Program-made: the position numbers and the translations under genes
The notes under the pieces: model-generated
What the model was told of the DNA's origin: nothing
Databases searched by the model: none
The model's input: the letters and a program-made list of their open reading frames with translations, nothing else
From: Phanerochaete sordida
Taxonomy: Eukaryota > Basidiomycota > Agaricomycetes > Polyporales > Phanerochaetaceae
Reading direction: 5' to 3'
NCBI GenBank assembly: GCA_019973155.2
Contig: BPQB01000077.1
Location: forward strand, 62,001-126,000
DNA: 64,000 nucleotides
Shown: one piece after another, positions 31,101-42,786 of the stretch
Position numbering within the stretch: the first letter of the stretch is position 1
Layout: every line of letters begins with the position of its first letter

Positions 31101-32984
31101 ATGAAGATCTATACGCCGACCTTCGTTACGCTGTCTTCCATGGTTATCTGTCATGCCACCGCGGTAGTGACGGGAGGTGACACCGAACAAGTGCCCTGGG
31201 GACGCGCCGCCGACGCCGTTCAGGAAAGCTTGCAGTGTAAGTGCCTGTTCTTCTGGCTCGCAAACGCTGACGCAGATATTTACGACATAGCTGAGTTTGT
31301 CACGAGCACACAGTTCCCGGAGTACCAGCTGAGGTTGACAGAGCCGACGATCTGCGACCCGTCGGTCAAGCAGTACTCTGGGTATCTTGACATCACAACT
31401 GGCAAGCACTTATTCTTTTGGTAAAGCTCCCATTATTCGCGCGAGCAGAATCCTCATGAGATGGCCCTCGTAGGTTCTTCGAGGCGAGGCGCAGTCCAGA
31501 AAAAGCGCCCCTGACCCTCTGGCTCAACGGCGGTCCCGGATGCAGCTCCATGACGGGCCTGCTCTTCGAACTGGGACCATGCAAGATCGCAGACAAGGGC
31601 CACAACACGACATTCAACCCGTACAGCTGGAACATCCACTCGAACATGATCTTCCTCGATCAGCCGGTGAACGTCGGCTACTCGTACTCAGATGACGGCT
31701 CACGTGTCGACAATACGCTCGACTCCGCCGAGGATGTGTACGCGTTCCTGCAGCTCTTCTTCAAGCGCCACCCGCAGTATGCCGCCACGCCGTTCCACCT
31801 TGCCGCGGAGAGCTACGGCGGGACGTACGCGCCGCACATGGCGTCTGCGATTCACCGCCACAACGATGAGCTCCGCCTCGCGCGCGTGCCCCTAGACACG
31901 ACGCACATCAACCTGGCGAGCGTGATCCTCGCGAACGGCGATACGGACCCATACACCCAGTTTCCCATCCTCCCAGAGTATCTCTGCGAGGGACCGTACC
32001 CTGTGTTACACGGCAAGGACTGTGATGCGATGAGAGACATCGCGCGGACGTGCCAGAGGCTCATCGGCATGTGCTACGCAATTGACTCACCGTTCGTCTG
32101 TGGCCCTGCGCAGAGCTACTGCTTCAAGGAGCTGTACGAATTTCCCCCGCTAGAGAGTACGCCCGTCGCTGTCACCCCAGGCTGAGCCGCCGTTGACCAT
32201 ACTCGTCTCCTGCAGGACTCGGCCTCAATCCGTATGACGTCCGCAAGAAATGGTACAGCTCTCAGCTCACTTGTCACTGTTGCTGACATAGGTCTAGCGA
32301 CCCCGAGGAGAACGGCGATCACTGCTACGAAGAGATTCTCTGGGTCGACACGTGGCTGAACGACTTCCAGGTGAAACGTGCGCTCGGTGTGCCTCAACAG
32401 CTTCACTTCGAGTCCTGCAGCCTCGAAGTAAACGAAGGGTTCATGCGCCGCGGCGACGGCATGCGCAACAGCGCTGCGCCACTGCCTGAGCTCGTCGACG
32501 CCGGCGTGCGGCTGCTCGTATATGCGGGTAATGCAGATCTGGGCTGCAACTTTATGGTGAGCCTCTTCCTGAGCCTCTGCGGATCGCTGATGTTTTTCGT
32601 CCAACAGGGGAACGAAGCGTGGCTCGCGAAGCTCCCCAACCGCTACCATCAGGAATTTGCAGCGAGCAAGTCCGAGAAGTGGGCCATCCTCACGTCGGGA
32701 CGTGTCGCGGGCGAGGTGCGCACTGCAGGCAGCAACGGCTTCGACGCGGGGAACGTCACGTTCGTGCAGGTCTACGAGGCAGGGTGGGTACACAGCGTCG
32801 GTAGCAGGGAATCTACACTGACCATGGAGCGAACTGGTGGTAGACATATGGCGCCGTATGACCAGCCGGAGGCTGCTTTCGTGAGTCCCACTTCGCGTGG
32901 TTGGCAAGGCCCTTGCTGAGCGGTCCGCCGAAGGATCTCTTCACGCGCTGGATCATGAATTTACCGCTAACAGTCAGCGTGTAA
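31101..32984 (+). CDS. Serine carboxypeptidase S10, copy 1
   Basis: Secreted acid exopeptidase removing C-terminal residues. Exons 31101-31236, 31276-31420, 31474-32156, 32216-32252, 32298-32556, 32608-32783, 32844-32880, 32934-32984; 507 residues. The N-terminus (MKIYTPTFVTLSSMVICHAT) looks like a signal peptide. Substrate-binding LWLNGGPGCSS is followed by the nucleophile motif AAESYGGTYAP (Ser about 207). The acid is in LLVYAGNADLGCNFM (Asp about 414) and the base in EAGHMAPYDQPEAAF (His about 480); GHM is assembled across intron 6. All catalytic residues are present. Compared with copy 3, the propeptide segment after the signal peptide is missing. Copy 2 at 44.8-46.7 kb is a close inverted paralog with the same exon lengths. 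Confidence 0.93.
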
Positions 32985-33158
32985 TGTGAAGCAAGGATTG
33001 TCTCTTGGTTGAATCGTGTACTGTCAAAACAACAATGCGCTCGTGATGTACAACAATTGCACTCCCTGAAGTTCTCGAATACATCGCATTTTTGTACAGG
33101 AATAACAGAGCGGATTCTCCACGAGCGCTGACATTGCGTAAGCACCGTATAAACACGT

Positions 33159-34999
33159 TCACCCGCGAGCCTTGAGGGCAGCAGCGTGCTTTTGAATGAT
33201 GGGGAAGACAGCGCCATCGGGGTATTCCTGCGCACAGCCCGTCAGCACACCCCCGTCGCGGCCTCGCACCATAGACACGTACCGCATAACCATCCTGCGG
33301 CGTGTCGCCCGTCGAGAGGTGCGACCCGGCCTGCCTGCACCTTTGTTAGCTCCTGCTGCATACACACAGGCGACCACACGCACCAGATGAGGTCGCCCGC
33401 GAGGCCCGAGGAGACTATGGTGTTGTACCACGCGGTGTAGACGTCCGTCTGGTCGCTCGTGACGCCGAACTCTTCGCCGATGACGGGCTTGTTCGCCGCC
33501 TTCTGCGACGTCGCGTGGTCGCTGATCCACTGGCTGCCCCACACGGCGCTGCTCGGGTTCGCGCTCTGGCCCCAACTCTCGGGGTACAGCTACACGTACG
33601 TGTCAGTGTGCGATGCGCTGAGGAAGACGAGGCAGGGCATACGTGGAACGTGCCGAAGTCGATGGTCGAGATGTTGAGGTTCACGTTGAAGTCGATGCCC
33701 TCGCCGCCCCTAGATGGCGGTCAGAAGATTCCAGGGAGTAAGATGCATGCTGCGTACTGGTACGGGTAGCTCGGGTTGCCGGGCTCGTTGAAGAAGCCCT
33801 CGTCACCCACAGCAACAAGGTGGTTCGGGTCGATGGACTTGATGTACGCCGAGATTTCAGAGATCCAGTTCGTGATCGTCGCGGTGGTGCAGGTTCCCGA
33901 CGTGGTCCTAGATTTTGCGTGTTAGATCGAATCCAAATGAATGGCCACAATGTCTTACCCCGTGCTGCCCGCACACCTGGGTTCGTTCGAGAGCTCCCAG
34001 CCAAGAATCGTCGGCTCGTTGACGTAACGGCTGACGAACGCCTTGATATAGTTCTTGAAAGCAGCAATGACCTGTGCATTGGTGTAGAAGAGGTCGTGGC
34101 TAGTAGAGCCGAGGATCTGGTTGACGTAGACGTCCATGCCGCCGTAGTCGGACCAGTTGTTGGTCCTAGCAAGGATGCGTCAGGCCTCCAGGGTATATGT
34201 GGGCAGTGCAGAGCAAAGTCTTACAGAGCAACGATGAGACGGAGTCCGTGAGCCTTCGCAGACGAGATGATCTGATCTAAACCAAGAATATCAACGCCTG
34301 GACGCTGGACAACGCGCCCACATCTCGACATACCAAAGTTCTGCAGGCCATTCGCGCCCGTATTCACGGTCGGCGTCGCGCCGTTCCACGACTGGTAGTA
34401 GATCGGGTAGTTCTGCTGCGTCGAGGGTGTGACCTCGTTGAAGCCCCACGTGCGCACGACAGTCGAGCCCGAGCTCTCGATATCGGAGAACGCCTTGTCG
34501 ATGTTCGCGGCGCTGTACCCCATGAGGCCGACCCAGTATGAGTTTTCGCTGGACATGCAGTCAGCATCATTTCGGTGGGAGGGCAAGCAGACATGGCGCA
34601 CCCGACGACAGTGAACTCCGCGCCGTTGAGCATGAACTTCTGACCCGACGTCTTTACGAAGCCCGTCGAGGCTGGCGGTGGCGGGCTAGCCGGCGTCGAG
34701 GAGCTGACCGTCGAGGAGCTGACTGTCGAGGAGCTCGAGTGCGACGTGATGGTGCTGCTGACGGTGGCGCCCGGGATGCACTGAGAGTAGTATGGGTTCT
34801 GGTATACGCATGCTGCGCCCGTGGCACAGGTGGTGCTCCCTGTGAAGCCAATGCCGCCACACTGAGGACTGTTTTAATGAAATCTGCGAACGTTGCACGA
34901 AGCCTGAGGGCGCACCTGACCCCAGATAGAGACTGGGGTTTGTGCCTGCACGAGCGGCGACAAGGCAAAGGCCAAAGCGATGAAGGCGATTTTTAGCAT
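33159..34999 (-). CDS. Endo-beta-1,4-mannanase, GH5 with N-terminal CBM1
   Basis: Secreted hemicellulase cleaving mannan backbones. Ten exons in coding order: 34999-34916, 34861-34602, 34548-34334, 34297-34225, 34165-33959, 33907-33758, 33709-33643, 33589-33384, 33334-33283, 33227-33159; 460 residues. Signal peptide [19 protein letters not shown], then a CBM1 cellulose-binding module ([20 protein letters not shown] ... [11 protein letters not shown]) at about 20-55. A Ser/Thr/Pro linker follows ([20 protein letters not shown]). The catalytic domain holds the acid/base glutamate in [11 protein letters not shown] (about 272) and the nucleophile in KPVIGEEFG (about 390-394). WGFNEV and [12 protein letters not shown] also fit GH5 subfamily 7. 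It converges on carboxypeptidase copy 1. Confidence 0.94.
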
Positions 35000-35054
35000 G
35001 TCGCGGCGTTGGGTACAGAGAATCCCACTCTCCACACAGCAGACAATCTGGACG

Positions 35055-35060
35055 CTTATA
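35055..35060 (-). promoter_or_regulatory. TATA box of the mannanase gene
   Basis: On the minus strand this reads TATAAG within AAATATAAGC, about 56 bp upstream of the start codon. The position is typical for a strongly regulated fungal secreted-enzyme gene. Confidence 0.55.
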
Positions 35061-35365
35061 TTTGACCCGCGGATAGTCGGTTATTTCTCGCTGGGCGCAT
35101 GACACTGCGAGAGCGCGGCCGTCGTGACCAGCACACGTTCTCTGCGTGTACGCATGTGAGGCCTCCGTGCATAGCCGTGGAAGACGTGTCGCGGCGGTCC
35201 GGACACAGTCATTTGTCGTAAATGTCGCGCGAGACAGCGGGCACGGCGCAACTGTGGGCTCCGAGGTCGAGCCACGGGCGATGCCTCGCGCGCGAGATAC
35301 TCCGCCGATACCCCGTGGGCAGGTCAGCCTGCGCCCGCTGCCCTGCCATGTGAGCACTGTACGTC

Positions 35366-35447
35366 GCGGGGCGGATCGACTGCGTCTGGAATGAGCGTCA
35401 GGGCGAGAGAAGGAGGCGTTTGCGGGGCCGGACGTACGATCGCGGGG
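35366..35447 (+). promoter_or_regulatory. Cluster of three CreA/Cre1-like sites
   Basis: GCGGGG occurs at 35366-35371, 35422-35427 and 35442-35447, each matching the CreA consensus SYGGRG, about 370-450 bp upstream of the mannanase start. CreA represses hemicellulase genes on glucose in filamentous fungi. In GC-rich DNA such hexamers also occur by chance, so this is a candidate only. Confidence 0.4.
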
Positions 35448-36113
35448 AAAGTTCGATGGGGTTACCCGTGAGGTCGCTCTGCGGTAGTATGCAAGTCGCC
35501 GGGCCTTCTCGAGCTTGAATAACGAGATGAGGGCATGGTCTGCAGGCAGAGGAAAACGGAAGGAGGGGAGGAGGAGATGGTGGTCGTGACGCAACGTGGT
35601 CGAGAGCAAAGACGTAAACAGGCACCGTTCGCGACCACCCCCGGCGCTCTCCGGCGCCTTCGTGGCGTTTCGACGATCTACGCAGGCCAAGGTCGGTGCC
35701 TGGGAGCGTTCTCCAGCTCGTGTTGCGCCCAGAATTTAGCCTTTGTGTCGCAAATTCTGCAGGGCACATCGAGCCTGCAGGGTACTTTCTAACCTGCACA
35801 TAACGTACCTCATTTCGGAATCATTGGACGACATTCGGACCGATGTCTCTGTAAAGTTGGACGATGCTTCCCACACGGCTAACAGAGCACAGCGCGGGAT
35901 TTGCGAGGTGTAAATATTTTAGGATGTCATTGCGCTACAGAACCGTGGTATCAAATGGGTAACAGACAGACGTCCTGCGCCGGGGTTATTAGCAATGTTA
36001 CAGCGAGATGGAAGGCGGTGTTTGGGAGGTATCCGAGCCTGATTGACAAGCAATGAGGAAGAAGAGGCGACCACCGAGCTATACATGCTCCACAACCCTG
36101 CTCATTTCCCCCT

Positions 36114-36875
36114 CTAGAACCCGCCCAAACAGCCCTCGTCGACGATCGTGATGGTGTACTCCCGTAGTGGGATGATCTCCGGCTGCTTGTTTGCGCGCAC
36201 GAGGTGCGGTCTCGGCTTGTCACCGTCGAGCGTGTCGCGCTGCAAGCCGGCTGCGTACGCGGGGCTCGGCGGGACGTCAGGGAGTGCGCCGGACGGCTGC
36301 ACGTCGGGCGGCGTGAGGACGGCGTCCGAGTCGTCCGAGTCGTCGGACAGCGTGTCCTCGCTCTCCGAGTCGCCCTCGTCTTCGCTCTCGCTCTCGAGCG
36401 CGATGACGCGCGGATGCGGCGGCGCGGCGAAGCGCACGGCGGCGGGGGCGGCGTCCTGCGCGGGCGGCTCCGTCGTGCACGCCTCGAACGCGCGCGGGTG
36501 GAAGTAGCTGCCGAGCACGGGCTCGCGCGCCCCGGCGTCGGGCGGGCTGCGGGAGCGGCTGCGGCTGCGGCTCGGGCGCTCGAGCTCGAAGTCGGCGGGC
36601 GGCGAGCGGAGCGGGAGGCGGCGCTCGGCGCGCTCGGGGAGGTCGCACGCGTTGGGCGAGACGACGATCGGCTTGCGGTCGTACGTGCGCGGCGAGTGCG
36701 CGGGGTGCGTGCTCTGGACGAGGCACGGCGTCGGCGGGAAGTGCACGTGCGGCGACTGCAGCGGGTTGCCCGTGCAGGCGGCGAACGGGAGCGGGGGGAG
36801 CGTGAGGTGCTTGATGCGGGAGGCCTTGAGAATCGGGCGTGGGCCTGTGCGGGATGTGTGTGCGTGCGATGGCAT
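36114..36875 (-). CDS. Hypothetical protein, Pro/Ser-rich with RS and acidic repeats
   Basis: Single-exon reading frame for 253 residues; I do not recognise a known domain. The N-terminal third is Pro-rich but ordered-looking: GPRPILKASRIKHLTLPPLP, then ACTGNPLQSPHVHFPPTP and YDRKPIVVSPNACDLPER. An SR run (RPSRSRSRSRSPP) follows, then an acidic Ser/Glu/Asp tract (ESESEDEGDSESEDTLSDDS) and a short C-terminal beta-like segment REYTITIVDEGCLGGF. The bias suggests a phosphorylated, mostly disordered regulatory protein, perhaps nuclear. The frame is open and codon use is as GC-rich as neighbouring genes; overlapping frames on both strands are equally open, which lowers certainty. Confidence 0.6.
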   Translation of the reverse strand: MPSHAHTSRTGPRPILKASRIKHLTLPPLPFAACTGNPLQSPHVHFPPTPCLVQSTHPAHSPRTYDRKPIVVSPNACDLPERAERRLPLRSPPADFELERPSRSRSRSRSPPDAGAREPVLGSYFHPRAFEACTTEPPAQDAAPAAVRFAAPPHPRVIALESESEDEGDSESEDTLSDDSDDSDAVLTPPDVQPSGALPDVPPSPAYAAGLQRDTLDGDKPRPHLVRANKQPEIIPLREYTITIVDEGCLGGF

Positions 36876-37858
36876 GGTGGGATGTGCGTCGGGTTCGTCG
36901 CGGTTGGGCAGGCGATGTCTGTGCGGGGAAGAGGGATCGTACCCAAGGTGCGAGACGAGTGGACGGATGCTCGAGGGGTCTGCGCGGGAGACGGCGGATG
37001 GTCTGGTGGCGGAAGCCCTGCCGGATTGTGCTAGGTCGGCCGTGAAGTTTTATATGCAGGATGCGCGCGCGTCCACGAGCCTCCGCTCCACACGTTCGGA
37101 AAGCGGTTACGAGAAGAGGGGCATTGACGCTTTGATGATTGTGGGTCCCTGGGATCGAGTAGTAATCGGCAGATCCCATCAGCATAAGAGAAGCTAGGAG
37201 GGAGGCGGTAGGCCGCTGCGTACCTCCGATCCAAGCTATACGCAGTGGGAGAATCACGGGAGCCAGGACCGAGGGTTAGTGCGGCGACATCGATGGGCGG
37301 CAGCCCACGCCCCGAGAGAGCTTGTCCGCGACGGATGGGGGATCCACCGCCGACGTCGATGTCACTCTGCACAGCGCTATGTCAGCACACACAGATTGCC
37401 TCCATAGCCACAGAGGTGGCGCGCTGCACGTACCCGGTGCTGCGCCAGCCGCTCCATATTGACAGGGTGGATAGGCTTCACGAGAAGAAAGCTTGGACGG
37501 GTCGTGATGACCCTAGAATGCCGGAAACTCGTGGTTGTGTGACCAGAAACACTTCGAGTGGAGAATTGCGTCGGGCGGAAATACCTCATAGGGCATGACA
37601 TCAAACCCCGTGTGCGGTAGCCGTGATCGATAAGGCCGGTTCGCTGAGCCTGCGCAAGAAAATCCCATAGCTACTACCAAACCGTGATTGATACGCGAGA
37701 TATACTGTATATGATACCGTGTAGAGATGCAGTGACGAAAGAAGAGGATCCAGTGGTAATGAGTGTCTGTGGAGGTGGAGAGGGTTGTTATGGAAAGCAA
37801 GGGAGTGTGCAAAACGAGGACGCAAAAAGCGCCGCGACGCATGGCATGCTGCGCCTGC
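36876..37858. other. Intergenic region
   Basis: Upstream of the Pro/Ser-rich gene and downstream of the DUF726 gene, both on the minus strand. Overlapping short frames were examined and none has a motif or intron structure. Confidence 0.45.
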
Positions 37859-40800
37859 TCAGCTTTGCCACGGATTGTGCACGTTAAGCGAGCCCGACGC
37901 TTTCTTCGCGCTATACCCTCCGTAGCTAGGCGTGGGGATGTTCCACGGGTCTGGCGGCTCTGTGCGCAGCGCCGGCGGCTGCGTGAAGGTTATCGACCCG
38001 TCGACCGCCCCGAACGAGAGCCCTGACGACTCTGGCGGTGTGAGCTCAGGGCGGGGCAGTGAATTGAACGAGCCGAACGCCGTCGCGCGCGACGTGTTCA
38101 GGGCGTCCCGGCCGAACGCGCCAGACTCGTTCCCGCCAAACGAGGGCAGGCGGTCCGGTTCTGCCGGCCAGAGCGAGCCGTCGCTGGTCCCAAAGCTAAG
38201 CGACGGCGGTGCGGGCACGCGGAACGGCTGTGTCGACGATGGGGTCTTGTCATCGTATGACGTCACGTCTTCGTCGTCCTCCATCTGCCCGCGCATATCG
38301 TTCAGCGAGAGCGATCGCGACAGCGTCGACGACAGATCGGTGCGAGAGGTGCTCGGTCCTGCCACAGGCGCGTCGTGGGAATTCGAAGGTGATCGGGACA
38401 CGGGGGGTGACGGCAGTGCCGCCTCCTCTGGTATCGGAGGTGGTGCGGATTCCGAGCGCTGAGTAGGCGGCGGTATGGGAGGCACATGGAAACGGTTTGA
38501 GGCCGGGGCTGGCATCTTGAGTTCCTCTGGATTACGTGCTGCGCTGCCAATCGCCTCCTTAATGGCGGCAAGGTTAAAGCCAGCGGTCTTTGGGAGCTGC
38601 ACGTCGCTGGGTGTCGCAGGGTCGGACTGAGGCTCTTCAGTCGCCGGCGTGCCAGAGGTGGGCGCCGGCGGGACTACGGCGGGATGAGACGGTTCGCGTG
38701 GGGGAAGCTCATCGTCAAATGTGGTCTGCGACGATGTTTTGCGGTGATGCGACGGAAAAGACGCAGCCGAGGGCGGTCGCGACACTGGTCGATTCGACAC
38801 GCTCGGCGTCGTTTTCTTGGAAAACCAGCCGCGTTTCTTCGGTTCGTCCTCTTCGCGTACAACGATCCTCTCTTCCTCGAAGTCCGGTTCCTGGAAGCGC
38901 GCAGGGTCGTGAGTTGAGCCTGAGACCACGCGAATAGAATAGAAGACATACCACCGGCTCGTCGAAGTAGTCCGCCGACACTGGGAATCCGAGTTGATCC
39001 AAGATGAGCGGCATAAACGTCCGGTAGCTCATGTGTCCTGCGATCTTATCGGTCACGTCCACGTTCTCCAGGCCGGGGACGTCCGTCACGGGCCTAAGTC
39101 CTGCCACGGTATTGAGGCCGCCGCTCGTCGCACGGAACAGGTAGTTGAGCACCCAATCATTGCGCGCATAGCCGTTGACGAAGCGGCCTGACACGACTGA
39201 GCGCACTTGTATCCACGTCTTCGTTGGAGCGGTGACTGTTGTGCCAAGGACGAATACGTCCTGGACAATCCCGAACGCCTTCTGCTTCGCAAGCTCGACT
39301 AGGGCATAAAAGATGACGCGGGCACCCAACGAGAAGCCGATGAGTGTGATAGGGCGCACACCGAGCTGCCGTGTCATGAGGACGTCTGCAAGGACGCGAC
39401 CTGCGGATTTCGCGCGGTCGAGCGCATTTGACCACGGGTTGTCGATGAGGTACCCAAGCTTGGTCAGGACTGTTGGGTGCAAGCAGTCAGTCATACAAGC
39501 CAATTGCAATTGCTCTAAATGAAGGAGTACTAACTGATAGGCCATTGGAGCGCACTCATGAGAGCTGTCATGACGGTGGCCTGGAGGACTGTTTGTCCAA
39601 TCTGGGTGAGCACCTCCCCTGTCAAAATCTTCAGCGCGCTACCAGTTTCCCGAATCATCTCGGGCTCCCAGAGGACGCTGAAGACATCGCCGACGACAGG
39701 GTCTAAGACGCTGAACGGAAGGCGGGGATCATCTTGCGAACCACTCATGAAGCTGATCAACACCATAATGAGCTCGCCAGAGAGGAGCGCCGTTGGTGCA
39801 GATGACGCACCCTGGGACGGTGAGGATACAGTTCACTCGCTTGTTGTTGTGCAACGGGAGAATGTCGAACGTCCTAACATATTGCGTACGGCGAGCCATG
39901 CCTCGTGCAGCAATACCGGACCCTGTCAGAACACCTCCAGTGGTGATGACGGCTGCGCCTCCTGCGCCAGCCAGGAACCCCGTCGTGCCCGTGATCCCGA
40001 CAGTTGCGAAGGCTGCACCTAAGCCGGCACCAATGACGGGCGCGAGCAACCCAGCAGATAGACCGATGACAAGTCCGCCGCCTATGCGAAGTGTCAGGAG
40101 GATGGGCAGGGTCGGATTAGCGAAGTCGTACGCACCCAGTGTCGCAAGACCCATCATCATGTACCTCCGCCGCCTCGATTTCTTCTTGACCTCCTCAACC
40201 TTCTCGAACGCCTCCAACGAGTCGACCTCCTCCTGTATATCCAGCGCTTCCGTTACCCGACGCTCGAACTTGACGACATCGACCCATCCGAGACCGAGTT
40301 TAAGCGCCACGTTCTCGAGGAGGACACGCGACCGGGCGTCGTACACGCTGTCGGCGACAAGGATGAGGAAGAGGTCGCACAGCACAGTCCACCGTATGTC
40401 AAGGGTCACGTTCTCGTCGGTATTTGAAAGGTGCGTGCTGACGCCGGGTATGGACACGGGCGCGCTATCCTCGAGGACCTTGGCGGTCGTTTGCACAGGC
40501 TTCGGCGCTGGTTCAGGGAGGATGAGCGTGCCAGCGGTCGGTGTGGTGGGGGACGGCTCGGGATGCTCGGAGACGTCTTCTGAGTCGTGGTCGGCTTGCT
40601 CTACGGCCTCGCGTTCGCGGATCTCGGCCTGCTTGCGTGCTTCTGCGGGGTCGTACTCTGGATTGGCGACGGTGTGTGTTGTCATGAGCGCGGGGACGAG
40701 ATCCTTGGCTTCGATGCCGTGCAGGGCAAGGCTGTCGATCATCTTCTGCTCTACATGGTCCTTTCAGCCAGTGTCACCTAGTACAGGGGGAAGCACGGGT

Positions 40801-41362
40801 GTTCACCTTCAGTCGCAAGCTCCATATGATAATATAACCGACCCAGAATTTTCAGCGACCATAGCTCCATGCTCTTGATTGCTGGCGCGAGCTCTTTCGA
40901 GTTCACTACCCGGAGCTTGTCGACCATCTCCCGCGCAGCCAATGCGCAGAGGCCGACGTACGCTATGCGCTGCGCTTCCGTGAGCAGGTCCTTGGTCGCC
41001 TGCATCTGACTGAGCGGCGTCATGGCCTTGTCTTCGTCGAACAGATATCGTGTGCGCATGTGGACCTCGTCCGATTCGTCCTCCTCGTTGAGCCGTAGCC
41101 GAGTGTACTCGCTCTCGTTCTGATCCACTTTAGACCGCCATTCGTCTCCCCAGTAGTCCACGTCCAGCACGTTTCCCGTAGCATTGCTCGCTGTCCCCGC
41201 ATCCTTCTTCGCTGATGGCTTGTAGTGATACTTCTTCTGGTCCTCCTCATCCAGACCATTGGCGATGTCGTCGTCCCGGACGATAGGCATATCCTGCCAG
41301 CCGTCATCATCGTCATCGAAGATGCTGGGTTCTATAGGCGCGATCTTCATAGCCGTCGCCAT
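37859..41362 (-). CDS. DUF726-family alpha/beta-hydrolase-like membrane protein (TMCO4/Mil1-like)
   Basis: Exons in coding order: 41362-40807, 40750-39811, 39752-39535, 39469-38952, 38890-37859; 1087 residues with closed phases. The N-terminus is acidic (SIFDDDDDGWQDMPIVRDDD). A Gly/Ala-rich hydrophobic region at about 405-470 (GGGLVIGLSAGLLAPVIGAG and following) is the family's membrane-associated core. The hydrolase-type nucleophile elbow GFSLGAR is at about residue 618, preceded by RPITLI. The last 340 residues form a Ser/Pro-rich disordered tail absent from shorter family members. Acceptor 38891 was preferred because the earlier candidate would leave a 32-nt intron and break the frame. 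In yeast, Mil1 binds the AP-1 partner Mil-type machinery at the trans-Golgi, but that role is an extrapolation here. Confidence 0.85.
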
Positions 41363-41853
41363 GACTGTCGGTGAGTAAGGAGCGAGTGGAATGAGTATCG
41401 ATTAGGAGGTGTATGGCTGTGACATGTAGCCCGGCGTTGGTGGTAGACAAGAAAGCGGGGTAAGTATCGCTTCCTTACTGCTCACTGAGGAAGACCACAC
41501 CGCGCTGCTTACAAGAGTAAGCCGTAATACGTTAGCGAGTTAAGTGTATCAGCTGAGCTAAGTGAATGCTTGCATAGCGATTCACATCCCTAAAACGCCA
41601 CATAACAAGTCACTCCGGCCTCTATCTTCACGGCCACTACCCGCTAGATCTGCGAAATAGCTGGTCCAAGAATCTCACAACTCATGGTAGACGGATCCAT
41701 GGAAGTATACACGCGCGGCGAAGTCATTAGGTCCCGCAATGTCGCTCACCGCTAGCCTTCACATCGCTAGCCTTACTTACACGCACATATGCGTGTCGCT
41801 ACGAATAAACTACAAGCCATCGACGTGTTACTCACACAAGATACAGACATCTG
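41363..41853. other. Intergenic region
   Basis: Holds the DUF726 gene promoter and the SRP14 3' flank. It is less GC-rich than its surroundings. No gene or repeat recognised. Confidence 0.45.
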
Positions 41854-42518
41854 TCAAGCCTTGGCTTTGCTACGAGTCTCTTCACGCTCCTTGACGCGCT
41901 TCCGAGTCTCCTCCTGCTTCAACGCAGACTTGATCTTCCGCTGCCTCTTGCGACGTCCGTTGCCGCGCTTCGAGCCCTCCACAACGACATCTTCAGCAAG
42001 GCGACGTTTCCGGCGGGCAGCTTCCTCCTTCCGCTGCTGCTCCCGCTTCTTGTCACGCTTCCGCATCGTGGACATCGACCCCTTCAGCAAAGTACCGTAC
42101 TGCACATGGAACGCATCAAGTTGCCCAGGCTCGACCTGGCAGATATCCAATGAAGCAGTCAGCGGAGACGTAACCGTCGCTCGTAAGGTCACGCACCCGG
42201 GTAGAAAAGTTGGCCTCCTTGCCATCGGTCACGCGAACGAGACAAGGGTATTCGTTGGTATCATCGGAAGGGTCGGCGGGGAGCATCTGAGCATCGCCCC
42301 CATCATAGGTCACTAGGCCGCAGGCAAGGGGAATGAGAGAGAGGGTGGCAAGGATGGTGCGTGTCCGTACGTCTCTTATGCGTGAGCCATATTGATCCAG
42401 TGTCTTTTGAAGTCTCAAACAGTGCAGCTAGCTGTTTGAAGAACTGCAAGCTTTTCAGAGAATATATGCGCTCAAATGAGGAAGGCCGACGTACGGTATC
42501 GTTGTCCACTAGCTGCAT
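41854..42518 (-). CDS. SRP14: Signal recognition particle 14-kDa subunit
   Basis: Alu-domain protein of SRP that mediates translational arrest during ER targeting. Exons in coding order: 42518-42495 (8 codons), 42443-42371, 42312-42197, 42135-41854; 164 residues. The spliced N-terminus MQLVDNDTFFKQLAALFETS continues KDTGSIWLTHKRLTYDGGDA, the typical SRP14 opening. The core contains EYPCLVRVTDGKEANFSTRV and LDAFHVQYGTLLKGSMSTMR. The C-terminal third is very basic (KRDKKREQQRKEEAARRKRR) and would contact SRP RNA; such tails are longer in fungi than in animals. It is divergent from the MET1-type gene over a 268-bp shared promoter. Confidence 0.94.
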
Positions 42519-42786
42519 GGACGCTGTTCGAGACGATGAGCAGGACGCAAGCCATACATGTGGTATTACATAAGCCGCCTCGCCGCCGCCGACCTCGTCG
42601 GCGAGCCCCGTTCGGGCCGGCCGAGGGCTCCGGGACCCCGGTAGGTTCCTGAGCGGCTTACGATGTCTGCACTCTTGCTCATGATCGCACAAGTTTCAGG
42701 AATTTTGACTCTCTTTATCTTCCGTGGAGTTGACTCGAGATGAGGCCCGCTGCAGCCATCCTATCTTCGCTCTTGCTTTACACGAC
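42519..42786. promoter_or_regulatory. Divergent promoter of SRP14 and MET1-type gene
   Basis: 268 bp between two start codons facing away from each other, so it must serve both. It holds a GC-rich palindromic stretch around 42595-42640 (GGGCCGGCCGAGGGCTCCGGGACCCC), but no site that I can name. Confidence 0.55.

Larger units (their letters stand above)
35000..36113. other. Mannanase upstream region
   Basis: About 1.1 kb without a supportable gene; the long minus-strand frame through it overlaps the mannanase exons out of frame. It contains the TATA box and a cluster of CreA/Cre1-like GCGGGG sites. Beyond 35500 nothing was recognised. Confidence 0.5.

Noticed and set aside
34686..35690. 334-codon minus-strand open frame over the mannanase promoter
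   Set aside because: Overlaps mannanase exons 1 and 2 in a different frame, without domain or splice support.
36204..37257. Long Arg-rich frames on both strands
   Set aside because: Shadows of the Pro/Ser-rich gene; composition reflects the RS and acidic repeats read out of frame.
42595..42645. GC-rich palindromic stretch in the SRP14/MET1 promoter as a tRNA or terminator
   Set aside because: No A/B boxes or cloverleaf; it is only a local GC-rich run between divergent genes.
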